64,000 nucleotides of DNA from DASZFV01 sp035549075 (GCA_035549075.1 DASZRT010000009.1:186001-250000), one strand, 5' to 3'; shown: positions 43,791 to 52,383, counted from the first letter of the stretch. Notes: generated by a model not told the origin, from the letters alone. A program made the numbers and translations.

Positions 43791-44365
43791 CAGACGTCCA
43801 CCGGCTGCCGCGCGAGGCGCACGTCGACCTCGCGCTCGACGTAACGCCACTCTTCGGTCTCACGCAGGCGGCCCACCAACTCGTCGAAGCGCGCTTCGTC
43901 TTCGGCGCGGTAGTCGAACCAGGTCAGGAAGTCGAACGGCTCGCCGAGGTCGCGCGCGTGGTGCAGGCGCCGCGCGACGGCGGGCAAGTAGCCCATGCCG
44001 ATCGCCGTGTGGGCCGAGCGTTCCTCGAAGATCGCGCGCCGCTCGTCCTGCGTCAGCGCCCACCACGCCGCCGACTTCTTGATGGGGATGAGCGCGGCGC
44101 GATGCGCGTCGGGCCGGCCCGGCGCCTCTTGCACGGCGACGAGGGCCGTCTTCTCGACGCGCGTGACGTAGCGCTCGTTGCTGACGACGCCGCGCAAAAC
44201 CCACGTGCGCGCCGCAGATTCCGTGGGCAGCGCGCCGGCGACGACGTCGAGCCGCGCCGCCGGCGCGAGACCTTCGCCGCGCACGGTCCGCGTCGACAGC
44301 ACGCGCCACGGGCCCGCGACGCCACCGACGAAGTGGAACAGCCGATCGAGCGCCCCCGGGACCAT
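43790..44365 (-). CDS. chlorite dismutase family haem protein
   Basis: ATG 44365 or 44377 (no clear ribosome site separates them); about 191 aa. It carries the Cld/HemQ-like pattern: ALIPIKKSAAWWALTQDERR, then ARRLHHARDLGEPFDFLTWF with the probable proximal haem His in LHH, and WRYVEREVDVRLAR at the end. The catalytic Arg used by true chlorite dismutases cannot be placed with certainty, so the reaction is unknown (peroxidase or haem handling more likely than chlorite turnover). Its stop overlaps the KefF-type start by one base, making a three-gene stress-linked operon. Confidence 0.82.
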   Translation of the reverse strand: MVPGALDRLFHFVGGVAGPWRVLSTRTVRGEGLAPAARLDVVAGALPTESAARTWVLRGVVSNERYVTRVEKTALVAVQEAPGRPDAHRAALIPIKKSAAWWALTQDERRAIFEERSAHTAIGMGYLPAVARRLHHARDLGEPFDFLTWFDYRAEDEARFDELVGRLRETEEWRYVEREVDVRLARQPVDV

Positions 44366-44413
44366 GCGGCCCAACATAGCGCGCCGAGCGCCCATTTCAT
44401 GCATAGTCGGCGC

Positions 44414-46195
44414 ATGACTCGCGAGGGGGCGCCTCCCGCCGCCGCGGACGAGGTGGATGAGGCGTTGGCATGGCGGAACCGCGTGGCGCTGCGGCTCTTG
44501 CGCGCGTTCGCCGCGATCTTCGCGCTCTCGCTCGTGCTGATCGTCGCGACGATGCACGGTCACCGCGAGCGCATCGGGCTCATGATCGCCGCGATCGCGG
44601 CGCTCGCGATCGTGGGCGTCCCGGCCGTCACGGGCCGGCCGAGCGGCGCGGCGCGCGCGTGGCTCGTGATCGCGCCGGCGATGGTCGTGCCGATCTTCGG
44701 CTTCATGTTCGCGGGTTTTCTGTCGGGACCGGGCGTCTCGCTCACCGTGACGTTGCTGCTCGCGGGCCTGCTGCTCGGTCCGCGCGCCATGATCGGCCTG
44801 ACGCTCTTCGCGCTCGCCGCGATCTCGCTGGTGGCGTGGGCCATCGTGACGAAGCACCTGCCGCCCCCCAACCCGCACGACCACGACATGACGCTCGCGT
44901 TGCCGTGGGCGCGCTCGCTCACCGTGACGTTCCTGGCGATCTCGGTGTTCGGCGGCTCGATGATCGCCGTCGTCGCGCGCATGGAGCGATCGCTGCGCCT
45001 CGCGCGCCAGGAGACGCGGCTGCGCGAGCGGGCCGAGCAGGCGCGCGCCGAGGCCGAGCGCGCCGCGCTCGAGTCGAAGCAACTCGAGCTCGTGGGCCGC
45101 CTCGCCGCGGGCGTCGCGCACGACTTCAACAACAGCCTCACGGTCATCATCGGCAACGCCGAGCTCATCCGGCATGACCTCGGCGCGCGCGGCGAGGAGC
45201 TCGACCTCGCCGAAGGCATCTTGCACTCTTCGCGGCGGCTCGCCGAGCTCACGAAGCAGCTGCTCGCCTACTCGCGCAAGGCGCGCATGGTGAAGACGCC
45301 GATCGATCTGCACGCCGTCGTGCGCGGCACGCTCTCGCTCGTGCGGCGCTCGGCGCACCCGAACCTCGAGATCGTCACGCGCCTCGACGCGCCGAGCGCG
45401 ACGGTGTCGGCCGACGTCACGCTGATCGAGAGCGCGATCCTCAACTTGTTCGTCAACGCCATCGACGCCATGCCCGACGGCGGCACGCTCACGATCGCGA
45501 CGACGGCGGTGATCTTGTCGGTCGACGCGGGCGAGGCGAAGGGCATGGCGCCCGGGCCCGCCTTGCGGCTCGAGGTGCGCGACACGGGCGCCGGCATCGC
45601 CCCCGACGTCCTGCCGCACATCTTCGATCCGTTCTTCACGACGAAGCCGGTCGGCGGCGGCACGGGGCTCGGGCTCGCCGCCGTCGCCGGCACGATCAAG
45701 GCGCACGGCGGGAAGGTCGAGGTCGAGAGCGCCGTGGGCGCGGGCGCGACGTTCCGCGTGTTCCTGCCGGCGGGCGAGCCGCGCGCCGCCGCGACGCCCG
45801 CGCCGATCGAAGAGGCCGTGCGCGGCGACGGGCACATCCTGCTCGTCGAGGACGACGCCATGGTGAGCCTCACGGCGGTCGCGACGCTCGAATCGCTCGG
45901 TTACCGCGTCACGCGCGCCGCCGACGGCGAGGCGGCGACCGAGCTCGTGCGCGCGCAGCCGCGCGGGTTCGATCTCGTGCTGCTCGATCTGCGCATGCCT
46001 GGGTGGAGCGGCGAAGAGACCTTCACGCGCATGCGCGCGATCGTGCCGGCGCTCAAGGTGCTCGTGTGGTCGGGCTACGCCGCCGAGCAAGACGTCGGCG
46101 GCATGCTCGCGCGCGGCGCCGTCGGCTTCGTTCAGAAGCCGTACCGCGTCGCCGAGCTGTCGCGCGCGATCGCGCGCGCCCTGGGCAAACGTTAA
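44414..46195 (+). CDS. membrane hybrid sensor histidine kinase with receiver
   Basis: ATG 44414, 593 aa. Five to six transmembrane helices at about 25-195 form a compact sensor with no large periplasmic loop. A coiled coil follows (RARQETRLRERAEQARAEAE). The phospho-acceptor His is in GVAHDFNNSLTVIIGNAE (about 234), the N box is in LFVNAIDAMP, G1 is DTGAGI and G2 is GGTGLGL. A receiver domain starts near 475 with LLVEDDAMVSLTAVATLESL, Asp in LVLLDLRMPG (about 521) and Lys in GFVQKPYR. Complete kinase-receiver; no output gene next to it. Divergent from the Cld-like operon. Confidence 0.92.
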   Translation: MTREGAPPAAADEVDEALAWRNRVALRLLRAFAAIFALSLVLIVATMHGHRERIGLMIAAIAALAIVGVPAVTGRPSGAARAWLVIAPAMVVPIFGFMFAGFLSGPGVSLTVTLLLAGLLLGPRAMIGLTLFALAAISLVAWAIVTKHLPPPNPHDHDMTLALPWARSLTVTFLAISVFGGSMIAVVARMERSLRLARQETRLRERAEQARAEAERAALESKQLELVGRLAAGVAHDFNNSLTVIIGNAELIRHDLGARGEELDLAEGILHSSRRLAELTKQLLAYSRKARMVKTPIDLHAVVRGTLSLVRRSAHPNLEIVTRLDAPSATVSADVTLIESAILNLFVNAIDAMPDGGTLTIATTAVILSVDAGEAKGMAPGPALRLEVRDTGAGIAPDVLPHIFDPFFTTKPVGGGTGLGLAAVAGTIKAHGGKVEVESAVGAGATFRVFLPAGEPRAAATPAPIEEAVRGDGHILLVEDDAMVSLTAVATLESLGYRVTRAADGEAATELVRAQPRGFDLVLLDLRMPGWSGEETFTRMRAIVPALKVLVWSGYAAEQDVGGMLARGAVGFVQKPYRVAELSRAIARALGKR

Positions 46196-46962
46196 TCAGA
46201 GCGCGGGATGCCGCAGGCGATCGGGTTGCCGAGCTTCGCGTCGGTGCCCGAGTAGATCACGACCGCGTGCAAATCGACGTCGGTCGCGGCGTCGCCCGTG
46301 CCGATTGTCCAATAGCCGACCGACGGCTCTTTGAACGTCGCCATGCCGCCGTTGCCGCCGTTGCAGGTGATCGTGCCGAGGCCGTCGCCCTTGGGCGACC
46401 ACGATGCGCCGGCCATGGTGCCGTCTTCCTGGCAGTTGGCGTTCACCGTCAAGTGGAACGCATGCGCACCCGTCTGGCAGTTCTTCGCCATGAGCGTGAG
46501 CGTGATGACGCCCGTCGCGTCGGCCATGAACGTGGCCGTGCCCATGACGCCGTCGCCGTTCGACTGTGAGATCTGCGCGACGGCAGTCGTCTTGCCGGCG
46601 CCCGTCGCGCCGCCGGTCGCCGTCGAACCACCGGCGCCGGTCGTCCCGCCCGTCGACGATGAACCACCCGTTCCCGTCGTGCCGCCCGTCGAGCCCGTGG
46701 TCCCGCCCGTCGAGCCGGTGACGCCGCCCGTGGCCGTCGAACCGCCGGTTCCGGTCGTGCCGCCCGTCGACGTCGAACCGCCGGTTCCCGTCGTGCCGCC
46801 CGTCGAGCCCGTGGTCCCGCCCGTCGACGACGAGCCGCCATCCCCACCATGGCCGCCGCCACCCGACGGCGAGCCCGAGCCGCCGCCGCAACCGATCGCG
46901 AGCAGCACGATGAAGACAGACGACGACACCACCGAGACCGATCGCAGACCGCGTGCGCGCAT
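46192..46962 (-). CDS. lipoprotein with Gly/Thr repeat stalk and degenerate Cu/Zn-SOD-like domain
   Basis: 256 aa. Lipobox VLLAIGC, then a long Gly/Ser/Thr stalk (about 26-115). The C-terminal domain has the Cu/Zn superoxide dismutase outline: GAHAFHLTVNANCQ, GASWSPKGDGLGTI, DLHAVVIYSG, NPIACGIPRS, with the disulfide Cys pair kept. Metal ligands are mostly lost: only one His of the HxH pair remains (the second is Thr), the ligand His of the HWNP-type loop is Ser and the last ligand His is Tyr. It therefore probably has no dismutase activity. Its TAA stop shares the TTAA of the convergent kinase stop. Confidence 0.8.
   Translation of the reverse strand: MRARGLRSVSVVSSSVFIVLLAIGCGGGSGSPSGGGGHGGDGGSSSTGGTTGSTGGTTGTGGSTSTGGTTGTGGSTATGGVTGSTGGTTGSTGGTTGTGGSSSTGGTTGAGGSTATGGATGAGKTTAVAQISQSNGDGVMGTATFMADATGVITLTLMAKNCQTGAHAFHLTVNANCQEDGTMAGASWSPKGDGLGTITCNGGNGGMATFKEPSVGYWTIGTGDAATDVDLHAVVIYSGTDAKLGNPIACGIPRSD
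46603..46830 (-). repeat. tandem coding repeats of the GGTTGTGGS stalk
   Basis: About 230 bp encode repeated GGTTGTGGSTSTGG, GGTTGSTGG and GGSTATGG units in the stalk of the SOD-like lipoprotein. At DNA level, blocks such as GTCGTGCCGCCCGTCGA recur, so length variation by slippage or recombination is expected. Confidence 0.8.
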
Positions 46963-47040
46963 GACGCCTCCCTGTTGCGCCGCACTCTAGTCGCGCGGCC
47001 GGGGGCGGCGTTGCGCGCGCGCCCACACGAAAGCAACAAC

Positions 47041-48507
47041 TCAACCAGCTTGGACGACGCCGCGGGCGAGCGCTTGGCGCACGACGCGCAAGATCGGCTC
47101 GCGCGCGGCGCCCGAGGGCGCGCGCATCGTCTCGACGGCCGTGCGGACGTCGGGCGCGTCGGCCAGCGTCGTCGCGACGGCGGCCGTGAGCTCGTCGAGA
47201 GTCAGCGTGGGCCACGGCGAGGCCGCATCGAACCGCAGCTGAAAGCGCGGCGACCCACCTTCGTTTGGCTGTCGACGAAAGGTCGAGCCCGCGGGCCAAC
47301 GAAGGCGCGCCGCGAGGAGCGCGTCGTCGGGCCCCGCGGCGAGGCGCTGCGCGCGAAGCGTCGCCTCGACGTGCGCGGCGTCCAAACGGGAGATCGCGAC
47401 GCCGGGAAACGACGCCGACCAACCCGGTCCGCTCGAAGGCCGCTCGACGACGATCGCCGCGAGCGAAAACCCCGTCACGCCGAGCGCGCCGACGTGCTCG
47501 CGCAGCGCGATCGCGTCGGCGTCGAACGCGGCGTCGAGCGTCGGGTGCTCCTGCGCTGAGCACAGCGTGCACCAGTCGTCGACGTCAAACGGCGGCCCCG
47601 CGAAGATCGTGACGCCGAGGTTCGCGTCACCAATCGCCTTCGCGGCGCGCGCTTCGAGCGCGTCGCCCTCCGGACGGTCGAAGGTGGGCCACGTCGACAG
47701 CACGAAGGCACGCCCGCCCGGCGCGAGCGCGGCCGGCACGCCTGCGAGCACACGACGCGCGAGCTCGTCACCGCGCGCGCCGCCGTGCAGGTACGTCGTC
47801 TCCGTGGCGCTCGACGGACGCGGCACGAACGGCGGCTGCGCGACGACGAGCTCGAACGTCTCGCCCGCGACGGGCGCGAACAGATCACCTGCGCGCCAAT
47901 CGACGGCGCGCCCGGCGAGCGCGGCGCTGACGCGCGCGAAGGCGAGAGCGCGCGCGTTGACGTCGGTGCCGACGACGCGCGCGGCGTGCGGCGCGCGCAA
48001 CAACGCGAGCGTGCCCGCGCCGCAGCCGAGGTCGAGCGCCGACGCGACGGGCGCGAGCGGCCGCGCGATGCGCGCGAGCTCCGCCGTCGTCGCGCCCGGT
48101 CCCATCACGGCGTCGGGCCCGCCGCCTTCGAGGCGATCGGAGAGCACGAGCACGTCGTCGGCGTAGGCGAACCGAAACGGACAGACGACGTCGCCGCCCG
48201 TGCGTACGAGCAAGCCGACCTCGAGCGCGCCCGCGAACGACGAACCGAGCGCGCGCGTCGCCGAAGCTTCATCGACGGGCTCACCGACGAAGAACGAGCG
48301 CAGCGCGATCGCGGCGTCGTCGGCGCGCTGGCGGAGGTGCCACGCGACGAGCGGATGCCGCGGCAGCGCCGAGGCCTCACGCCCCACGCGCAGCGATTCG
48401 GCCGCATGTCCGGGCGAGACGCCGATCGCGCGCAGCCGCTCGACGAGCGCGCCCCACCCGCTCCACGCGACGAGGCGCACGAGACCATCGTCGTCGGGGT
48501 TCGTCAC
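47041..48507 (-). CDS. class I SAM-dependent methyltransferase (HemK/RlmG-like)
   Basis: 488 aa. An all-helical N-terminal part (about 1-100) precedes a Rossmann methyltransferase: SALDLGCGAGTLALLRAPHA (motif I, about 168), VVGTDVNARALAFAR, and the (N/Q)PPF-type catalytic motif VVAQPPFVPRP (about 228). The QPPF form is close to the NPPF/NPPY of enzymes that methylate amide or exocyclic nitrogens, such as PrmC and rRNA RlmG. A long C-terminal domain (about 300-488) is of unknown function. Target unknown. Confidence 0.82.
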   Translation of the reverse strand: MTNPDDDGLVRLVAWSGWGALVERLRAIGVSPGHAAESLRVGREASALPRHPLVAWHLRQRADDAAIALRSFFVGEPVDEASATRALGSSFAGALEVGLLVRTGGDVVCPFRFAYADDVLVLSDRLEGGGPDAVMGPGATTAELARIARPLAPVASALDLGCGAGTLALLRAPHAARVVGTDVNARALAFARVSAALAGRAVDWRAGDLFAPVAGETFELVVAQPPFVPRPSSATETTYLHGGARGDELARRVLAGVPAALAPGGRAFVLSTWPTFDRPEGDALEARAAKAIGDANLGVTIFAGPPFDVDDWCTLCSAQEHPTLDAAFDADAIALREHVGALGVTGFSLAAIVVERPSSGPGWSASFPGVAISRLDAAHVEATLRAQRLAAGPDDALLAARLRWPAGSTFRRQPNEGGSPRFQLRFDAASPWPTLTLDELTAAVATTLADAPDVRTAVETMRAPSGAAREPILRVVRQALARGVVQAG

Positions 48508-48519
48508 CCCACGAACGTA

Positions 48520-48837
48520 TCAGCGCTTGCGGGTCTCGGCGATCGTCTCGAGCGGCACGACCTCGACGCGGCCACCGCCCACGCGCCGGGTCTCCTCCGT
48601 GTAGCGCTTGAACCAGGCCTGCTCGTTGAGCACCTTCGCCGCCTCGTCGTCGGCCGGCTCGGCCAGGTGGTAGTACGCCTCGCCGTCGCGCGCCTTCATG
48701 CAGCGGTAGGCGATGCGCCCGCCCAGCACGGGGTCGGCGTCGATCCCCGCGATGAACGCCTCGACGGCGCGGTGCCAATCTTCGACGGACCCCGTCGCGG
48801 GATCGCGCGTGTACTTGATGAGGAACCGCTTCGTCAT
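48520..48837 (-). CDS. small dimeric alpha/beta-barrel-like protein
   Basis: 105 aa, starts MTKRFLIKYTRDPATGSVED. The pattern of a strand (KRFLIKYTRD), a helix (EDWHRAVEAFIAGIDADPVL), strands (RIAYRCMKARDGEAYYHLAE) and a helix (DDEAAKVLNEQAWFKRYTEE) is that of ABM-like or NIPSNAP-like ferredoxin folds. No catalytic set can be identified. It lies between the methyltransferase and SDR genes, in the same direction. Confidence 0.72.
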   Translation of the reverse strand: MTKRFLIKYTRDPATGSVEDWHRAVEAFIAGIDADPVLGGRIAYRCMKARDGEAYYHLAEPADDEAAKVLNEQAWFKRYTEETRRVGGGRVEVVPLETIAETRKR

Positions 48838-48851
48838 CGTCGTCGCCTCCC

Positions 48852-49652
48852 TCAGATTTGAAAGCCGAACCGCGTGACGCGCTCGTTGAGGCGCGACGGC
48901 AGCAACCAGCGCAGGAACGTGAAGATGCGCGCCTCGGGCGTCAGCAGCGTGCGCAGCGGCGGGTTGCGCTTCGCGACGAGACGGCCCACGGCCGCGCCCA
49001 CGACGGCGGGGCCCGGCGCGCGGCGCTCGAAGCCCCTCATGACGCCGAGGGCGGCGCCGCGGCGCACGTCGTACTCGGCCATCTCACGCGCATGGGGCTG
49101 CGCGTAGAACGGCGTCTTGATGGCGCCCGGCTCGACCAGGCACACGCGCACGCCGAACGGCGCGACCTCGTGGCGCAACGTCTCCATCAGGCCCTCGACG
49201 GCGAATTTGCTGGCGTTGTAGTGGCCCCAGAACGGCGCCGGCACGCGCCCCGCGAGCGAGCTGATCGTGACGATCGTGCCGGCACGCCGCGCGCGCATCT
49301 GGGGCAGCACGGCGCGCGTCATGCGCACGACGCCGAAGTAGTTGGTGTCGAACAGCGCGCGCGCCTCGTCGGGCGTCGCCTCTTCGACGGCGCCGGCGAG
49401 CAAGTAGCCCGCGTTGTTGACGAGCACGTCGATGTGGCCCGCGCGCGCGCCGACGTCGGCGACGCACGCGTCGACCGAAGCCTGATCGCCGACGTCGAGC
49501 GCCACCGGCTCGACGCCCTCACCCATCTCCACGGCCTTGCGGCTCGTCCCGAACACGCGCAGCCCGCGCCGCACGAGCTCGGCCGCGATCGCGGCGCCGA
49601 TGCCCGACGACGCGCCCGTCACGAGCGCGACGCGCCTCTTGTCCTCGCCCAT
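48852..49652 (-). CDS. SDR family oxidoreductase under probable MarR control
   Basis: Start chosen at ATG 49652, which has a GAAGGGGG ribosome site 7-8 bp before it; 266 aa. Contains TGASSGIG, VNNAG, the catalytic Ser in TISSLAG, YNASK (YxxxK), and a basic/aromatic C-terminus (FTFLRWLLPSRLNERVTRF) resembling membrane-associated SDRs. Acts on a hydrophobic alcohol or ketone (inference). Its promoter contains the palindrome that probably binds the divergently encoded MarR protein. The small ABM-like gene follows 14 bp downstream and is likely co-regulated. Confidence 0.88.
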   Translation of the reverse strand: MGEDKRRVALVTGASSGIGAAIAAELVRRGLRVFGTSRKAVEMGEGVEPVALDVGDQASVDACVADVGARAGHIDVLVNNAGYLLAGAVEEATPDEARALFDTNYFGVVRMTRAVLPQMRARRAGTIVTISSLAGRVPAPFWGHYNASKFAVEGLMETLRHEVAPFGVRVCLVEPGAIKTPFYAQPHAREMAEYDVRRGAALGVMRGFERRAPGPAVVGAAVGRLVAKRNPPLRTLLTPEARIFTFLRWLLPSRLNERVTRFGFQI

Positions 49653-49715
49653 GACGGCCCCCTTCTCGACGACGCCCGCGTTCCCCATAATCGGGTCTGC
49701 ATGGTCGCCGTCCTC

Positions 49716-49744
49716 TTAATAGGTGTACGTACACGCAATGTCAA
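49716..49744 (-). promoter_or_regulatory. SDR promoter with palindromic operator in the spacer
   Basis: On the minus strand, TTGACA (49744-49739) and TATTAA (49721-49716) are 17 bp apart. The spacer contains GTGTACGTACAC (49723-49734), a perfect 12-bp palindrome. A repressor bound there would block polymerase directly. The -35 box also overlaps the start of the divergent MarR gene (49738), which suggests self-regulation. Confidence 0.8.
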
Positions 49745-50268
49745 GTGACGGGCTCGTCACGGCCGCGGCGTCGCTGCGGATCGCGCAGCGCTGCGGTTTC
49801 TTCCGGCTGCGGCGCGCGTCGCGCGTCGTCGCCAAGCGCATCGAGGCCGCCTTCGAGAACGAGGAGCTGTCGCCGCACCAGCTCTTCATCTTGTTGGGCC
49901 TTCAGCTGACGGAGGGCGCGCGGCTGCGCGATCTCGCCGACCTGCTGGGGCTCGACCACTCGACGCTGAGCCGCACGATCGCGCCGCTCGTCGCGCGCGG
50001 CTGGATCCGCGAGGCGGCCGGCCCCGCCGACGCGCGCACGACGCCGCTCGAGCTCACCGACTCGGGCCGCCGCGAGGCCACGAAGGCCGCCCGTGCATGG
50101 GAGCGCTTCCAGTCGGAGCTCGAAGGGTCGCTCGGCGAGGCGCGCTGGACGCGGCTCGCGCGCGACCTCGACGCCGTGATCGCGCTCGACGTTGCCGAAA
50201 CGCCACCGTCAAAACCCCGACGTTCTCGCTCCGCTGACAAACGCGAAATGAAGAAACGACCGAAGTGA
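49738..50268 (+). CDS. MarR family transcriptional regulator
   Basis: I use ATG 49738 (MSSDGLVTAAASLRIAQRCG), since a GTG start at 49723 would lie on the operator. 176 aa. Winged helix-turn-helix: SPHQLFILLGLQLTEGARLR, DLADLLGLDHSTLSRTIAPL, the wing ARGWIREAAGPADARTTPLE, then DSGRREATKAARAWERF. Long N- and C-terminal helices would make the dimer. Divergent from the SDR gene with the palindromic operator between, typical of a ligand-relieved MarR repressor controlling its neighbour and itself. Confidence 0.9.
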   Translation: MSSDGLVTAAASLRIAQRCGFFRLRRASRVVAKRIEAAFENEELSPHQLFILLGLQLTEGARLRDLADLLGLDHSTLSRTIAPLVARGWIREAAGPADARTTPLELTDSGRREATKAARAWERFQSELEGSLGEARWTRLARDLDAVIALDVAETPPSKPRRSRSADKREMKKRPK

Positions 50269-50320
50269 AACAGCTTCCTTCCGTCGCCTGCGTGAAAATC
50301 GAAGGTGAGGAGGGCGATTC

Positions 50321-50794
50321 ATGATCGAGCTCGGAGGGTACGCGGACGAGGACATCACATCGTCGGACGCCCTGCGGACGGCGATTCTGTCGGAGCACGA
50401 GCGGCTGCGGACGCTGCTCAGCGAGACGGCGGGGCGCGCGGCCGCCATGACGGGATCGGCCTTCGATCTCGACGAGCTGCGGGCCTGGGCGCGCTCGTTC
50501 TACGTCGCGCTCGAGGAGCATTTGACGTTCGAGGCGCGGGCATTCCCACCGGCGCTCCGTGACGTCATCGGGTGGGGCTCCGTGCTGCAGGCGCAAATAG
50601 AGGAGACGCACGCGCGACAGCGCGAGACGCTGGCGCGCGCGCGACTGCGACCTCCCGAGGTGCTCTCGGCCGAGGAGCTGGCCGGCAACCTGCGCGTCCT
50701 CGCGACGGATCTGCTGTCGGACATCGAGCGCGAGGACGCGGCGCTCCTGCACGCCGACCTCGACGCCATCGCGACCGACGGCACCGGCGGCTAA
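50321..50794 (+). CDS. hemerythrin-like (HHE) domain protein
   Basis: 157 aa. Four-helix pattern with metal-ligand candidates: ILSEHERLRTLL (His about 26), ALEEHLTFEARAFPPAL (His and Glu about 68-72), IEETHARQRETLARA (His about 97), DIEREDAALLHADLDAI (Glu/Asp and His). This is the H..HxxxE..H..D arrangement of hemerythrin HHE proteins, which bind a di-iron centre for O2, NO or iron sensing. It ends in a 4-bp overlap with the convergent oxidase gene. Confidence 0.72.
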   Translation: MIELGGYADEDITSSDALRTAILSEHERLRTLLSETAGRAAAMTGSAFDLDELRAWARSFYVALEEHLTFEARAFPPALRDVIGWGSVLQAQIEETHARQRETLARARLRPPEVLSAEELAGNLRVLATDLLSDIEREDAALLHADLDAIATDGTGG

Positions 50795-52143
50795 GCGGGA
50801 ACCAAGCCCACGCGGCGCCCGAGATCCGACGTGAACACGTTGGTCGGGTCGAACTTCGCTTTGAGCGCGAGCCAACGATCGACAGAGCCCGGGTACATCG
50901 CGCGGAACGTCGCCGCGTCGAGGTACGAGTCTTTGCCCAAATACACGCGCCCGCCCGCTTCGAGCACCATGGCGTCGAGCCGCTTGAGCAGCGCGACCGT
51001 GTTGGCGCGAATCGGGAAATCGATCGCGAACGTGGTGCCCTCGCGCGGGAACGACAGCACGCCGCCGCTCTCCTTGCCGAAGCGCTTGAGCACGTTGAGG
51101 AACGGCAGCTCGCCCGACTGCAGGATCGTCGCCAGGATCTCGCGCATGCGGCGCAGCCCGTCGGCGAACGGGATCACGAACTGGTACTGCGCGAAGCCGC
51201 GGTGCCCGTAGCCGCGGTTCCAGTGCGCGATCTTGTCGAGCGGGTAAAAGAAGCCTTCGTAGTGCCCGAACGCGGGCGTGCCGCGCTGGATCTTCTGGAT
51301 GACGGCGTTGACGGCGCGGATCGTGAGCGGGTTGAGCGTCGCCTCGGGCAGCTCGAAGGGAACGTCGAGCTTGGGCGGGCCCGACACGCGCAGCGGCTCC
51401 GTGGCCAGCGCGGCCGGCAATTCGGCGCGCGTCGCGTGCTCGCCCGCCGCGAGCACGCCGCGGCCGAGGCGCGCGCCCGTGGCCATGACGTCGAGCGTCG
51501 CCACCGAGTACGAGAACGCGCGGTCGCTCTCCTCGAGCGCCGCGAGCATGCCTTCCAGATCGTTCACGGCGACGGCCTTCTGCCGGAAGTACGTCGTCTC
51601 GATCTTGCGCAGGCGCAGCCGCGCCGTGAGCACGACGCCCAGCAAGCCCATGCCGCCGAACGTGCCCCAGAACAAATCGGCGTTCTCGTCGCGGCTCGCG
51701 CGCACGATCTCGCCGCTCGCGAGCAAGACGCCGATCTCGTCGACGCACGCGCTGAAGCAGCCCTGCGCGTGGTGCGCCTTGCCGTGCACGTCGTTGGCGA
51801 TGCAGCCGCCCACCGTCACGAACTTCGTGCCCGGCGTGATCATCGGGAACCAGCCGCGTGGCGCGAAGTCGGCGATGATTTGTTCCAGCGACAGGCCCGC
51901 CTCGCACGTGAGCGTGCCCGTGGCGTCGTCGAAGGCCAGCACGCGATCGAGGCGCGCGAGGCCCAGCACGCGGCGACCGGCGTTGAGCGCGGCGTCGCCG
52001 TAGCTGCGCCCGAGGCCGCGCGCGATCGTGCCCTCACGATCGACGAGCTTGGCGACCTCGCGCGGCAGCTCCGGCTCGCGCAGGACGCAGTCGGCGCGCA
52101 GGTTCGCGCCCCAACCGGAGAGCGTCGTCATCGAGGCGGACAC
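50791..52143 (-). CDS. FAD-linked oxidase of the DprE1/aldonolactone oxidase type
   Basis: 450 aa. FAD-binding PCMH domain: IARGLGRSYGDAALNAGRRV (about 41-60), MITPGTKFVTVGGCIANDVH and GKAHHAQGCF (about 102-128). The C-terminal substrate domain has KRFGKESGGVLSFPREGTTF and AIDFPI, which is the DprE1-type region, and ends KFDPTNVFTSDLGRR. DprE1 oxidises decaprenyl-phosphoribose together with the SDR DprE2; no DprE2-like gene is adjacent (the SDR 1.1 kb away is in another unit), so the sugar substrate is uncertain. Confidence 0.85.
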   Translation of the reverse strand: MSASMTTLSGWGANLRADCVLREPELPREVAKLVDREGTIARGLGRSYGDAALNAGRRVLGLARLDRVLAFDDATGTLTCEAGLSLEQIIADFAPRGWFPMITPGTKFVTVGGCIANDVHGKAHHAQGCFSACVDEIGVLLASGEIVRASRDENADLFWGTFGGMGLLGVVLTARLRLRKIETTYFRQKAVAVNDLEGMLAALEESDRAFSYSVATLDVMATGARLGRGVLAAGEHATRAELPAALATEPLRVSGPPKLDVPFELPEATLNPLTIRAVNAVIQKIQRGTPAFGHYEGFFYPLDKIAHWNRGYGHRGFAQYQFVIPFADGLRRMREILATILQSGELPFLNVLKRFGKESGGVLSFPREGTTFAIDFPIRANTVALLKRLDAMVLEAGGRVYLGKDSYLDAATFRAMYPGSVDRWLALKAKFDPTNVFTSDLGRRVGLVPA

Positions 52144-52167
52144 GAGGCCGTCAGCTTAGCGCGACCG

Positions 52168-52383
52168 TCAGGCGGCGACGCGCTCGTCCGTCTCGGTCGC
52201 GGCGGCGCCGACGACGGACGCGACCACCTCGCGATCGACGATCGCGGCGATCGACGAGCGACAGCCGCCGCAGCGCGAGCCGGCGCCGCAGGCGGCCGTG
52301 ACCTCGGCCTGCGAGCAGGCGCCGTCGCGGACGCATTCCTTGATCGTGCGGTCGAAGACACGCAGGCAGTGACACACCAGCAT
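52168..52383 (-). CDS. bfd: bacterioferritin-associated ferredoxin (2Fe-2S)
   Basis: 71 aa. The four Cys of the BFD-type cluster are arranged as CHC near residue 4 and C..C in CGAGSRCGGC near residue 32; other family features are VFDRTIKECVRDGACSQAEV. The ribosome site GGAAGG precedes ATG 52383. Bfd donates electrons to bacterioferritin to release stored iron. The bacterioferritin gene is divergent 91 bp away, with an iron-box-like palindrome between. Confidence 0.88.
   Translation of the reverse strand: MLVCHCLRVFDRTIKECVRDGACSQAEVTAACGAGSRCGGCRSSIAAIVDREVVASVVGAAATETDERVAA

Noticed and set aside
43790..46090. A 766-codon minus-strand frame covering the hybrid histidine kinase
   Set aside because: Only its last 191 codons (chlorite dismutase family) are protein-like; the rest is antisense to a kinase with all catalytic motifs.
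46603..46830. CRISPR-like array
   Set aside because: The repeats are contiguous, in frame and encode a Gly/Thr stalk; there are no spacers.
48852..52143. A DprE1-DprE2 arabinose-type pathway pair
   Set aside because: The SDR lies in a separate MarR-controlled unit and its motifs are generic, so pairing with the DprE1-like oxidase is not supported.
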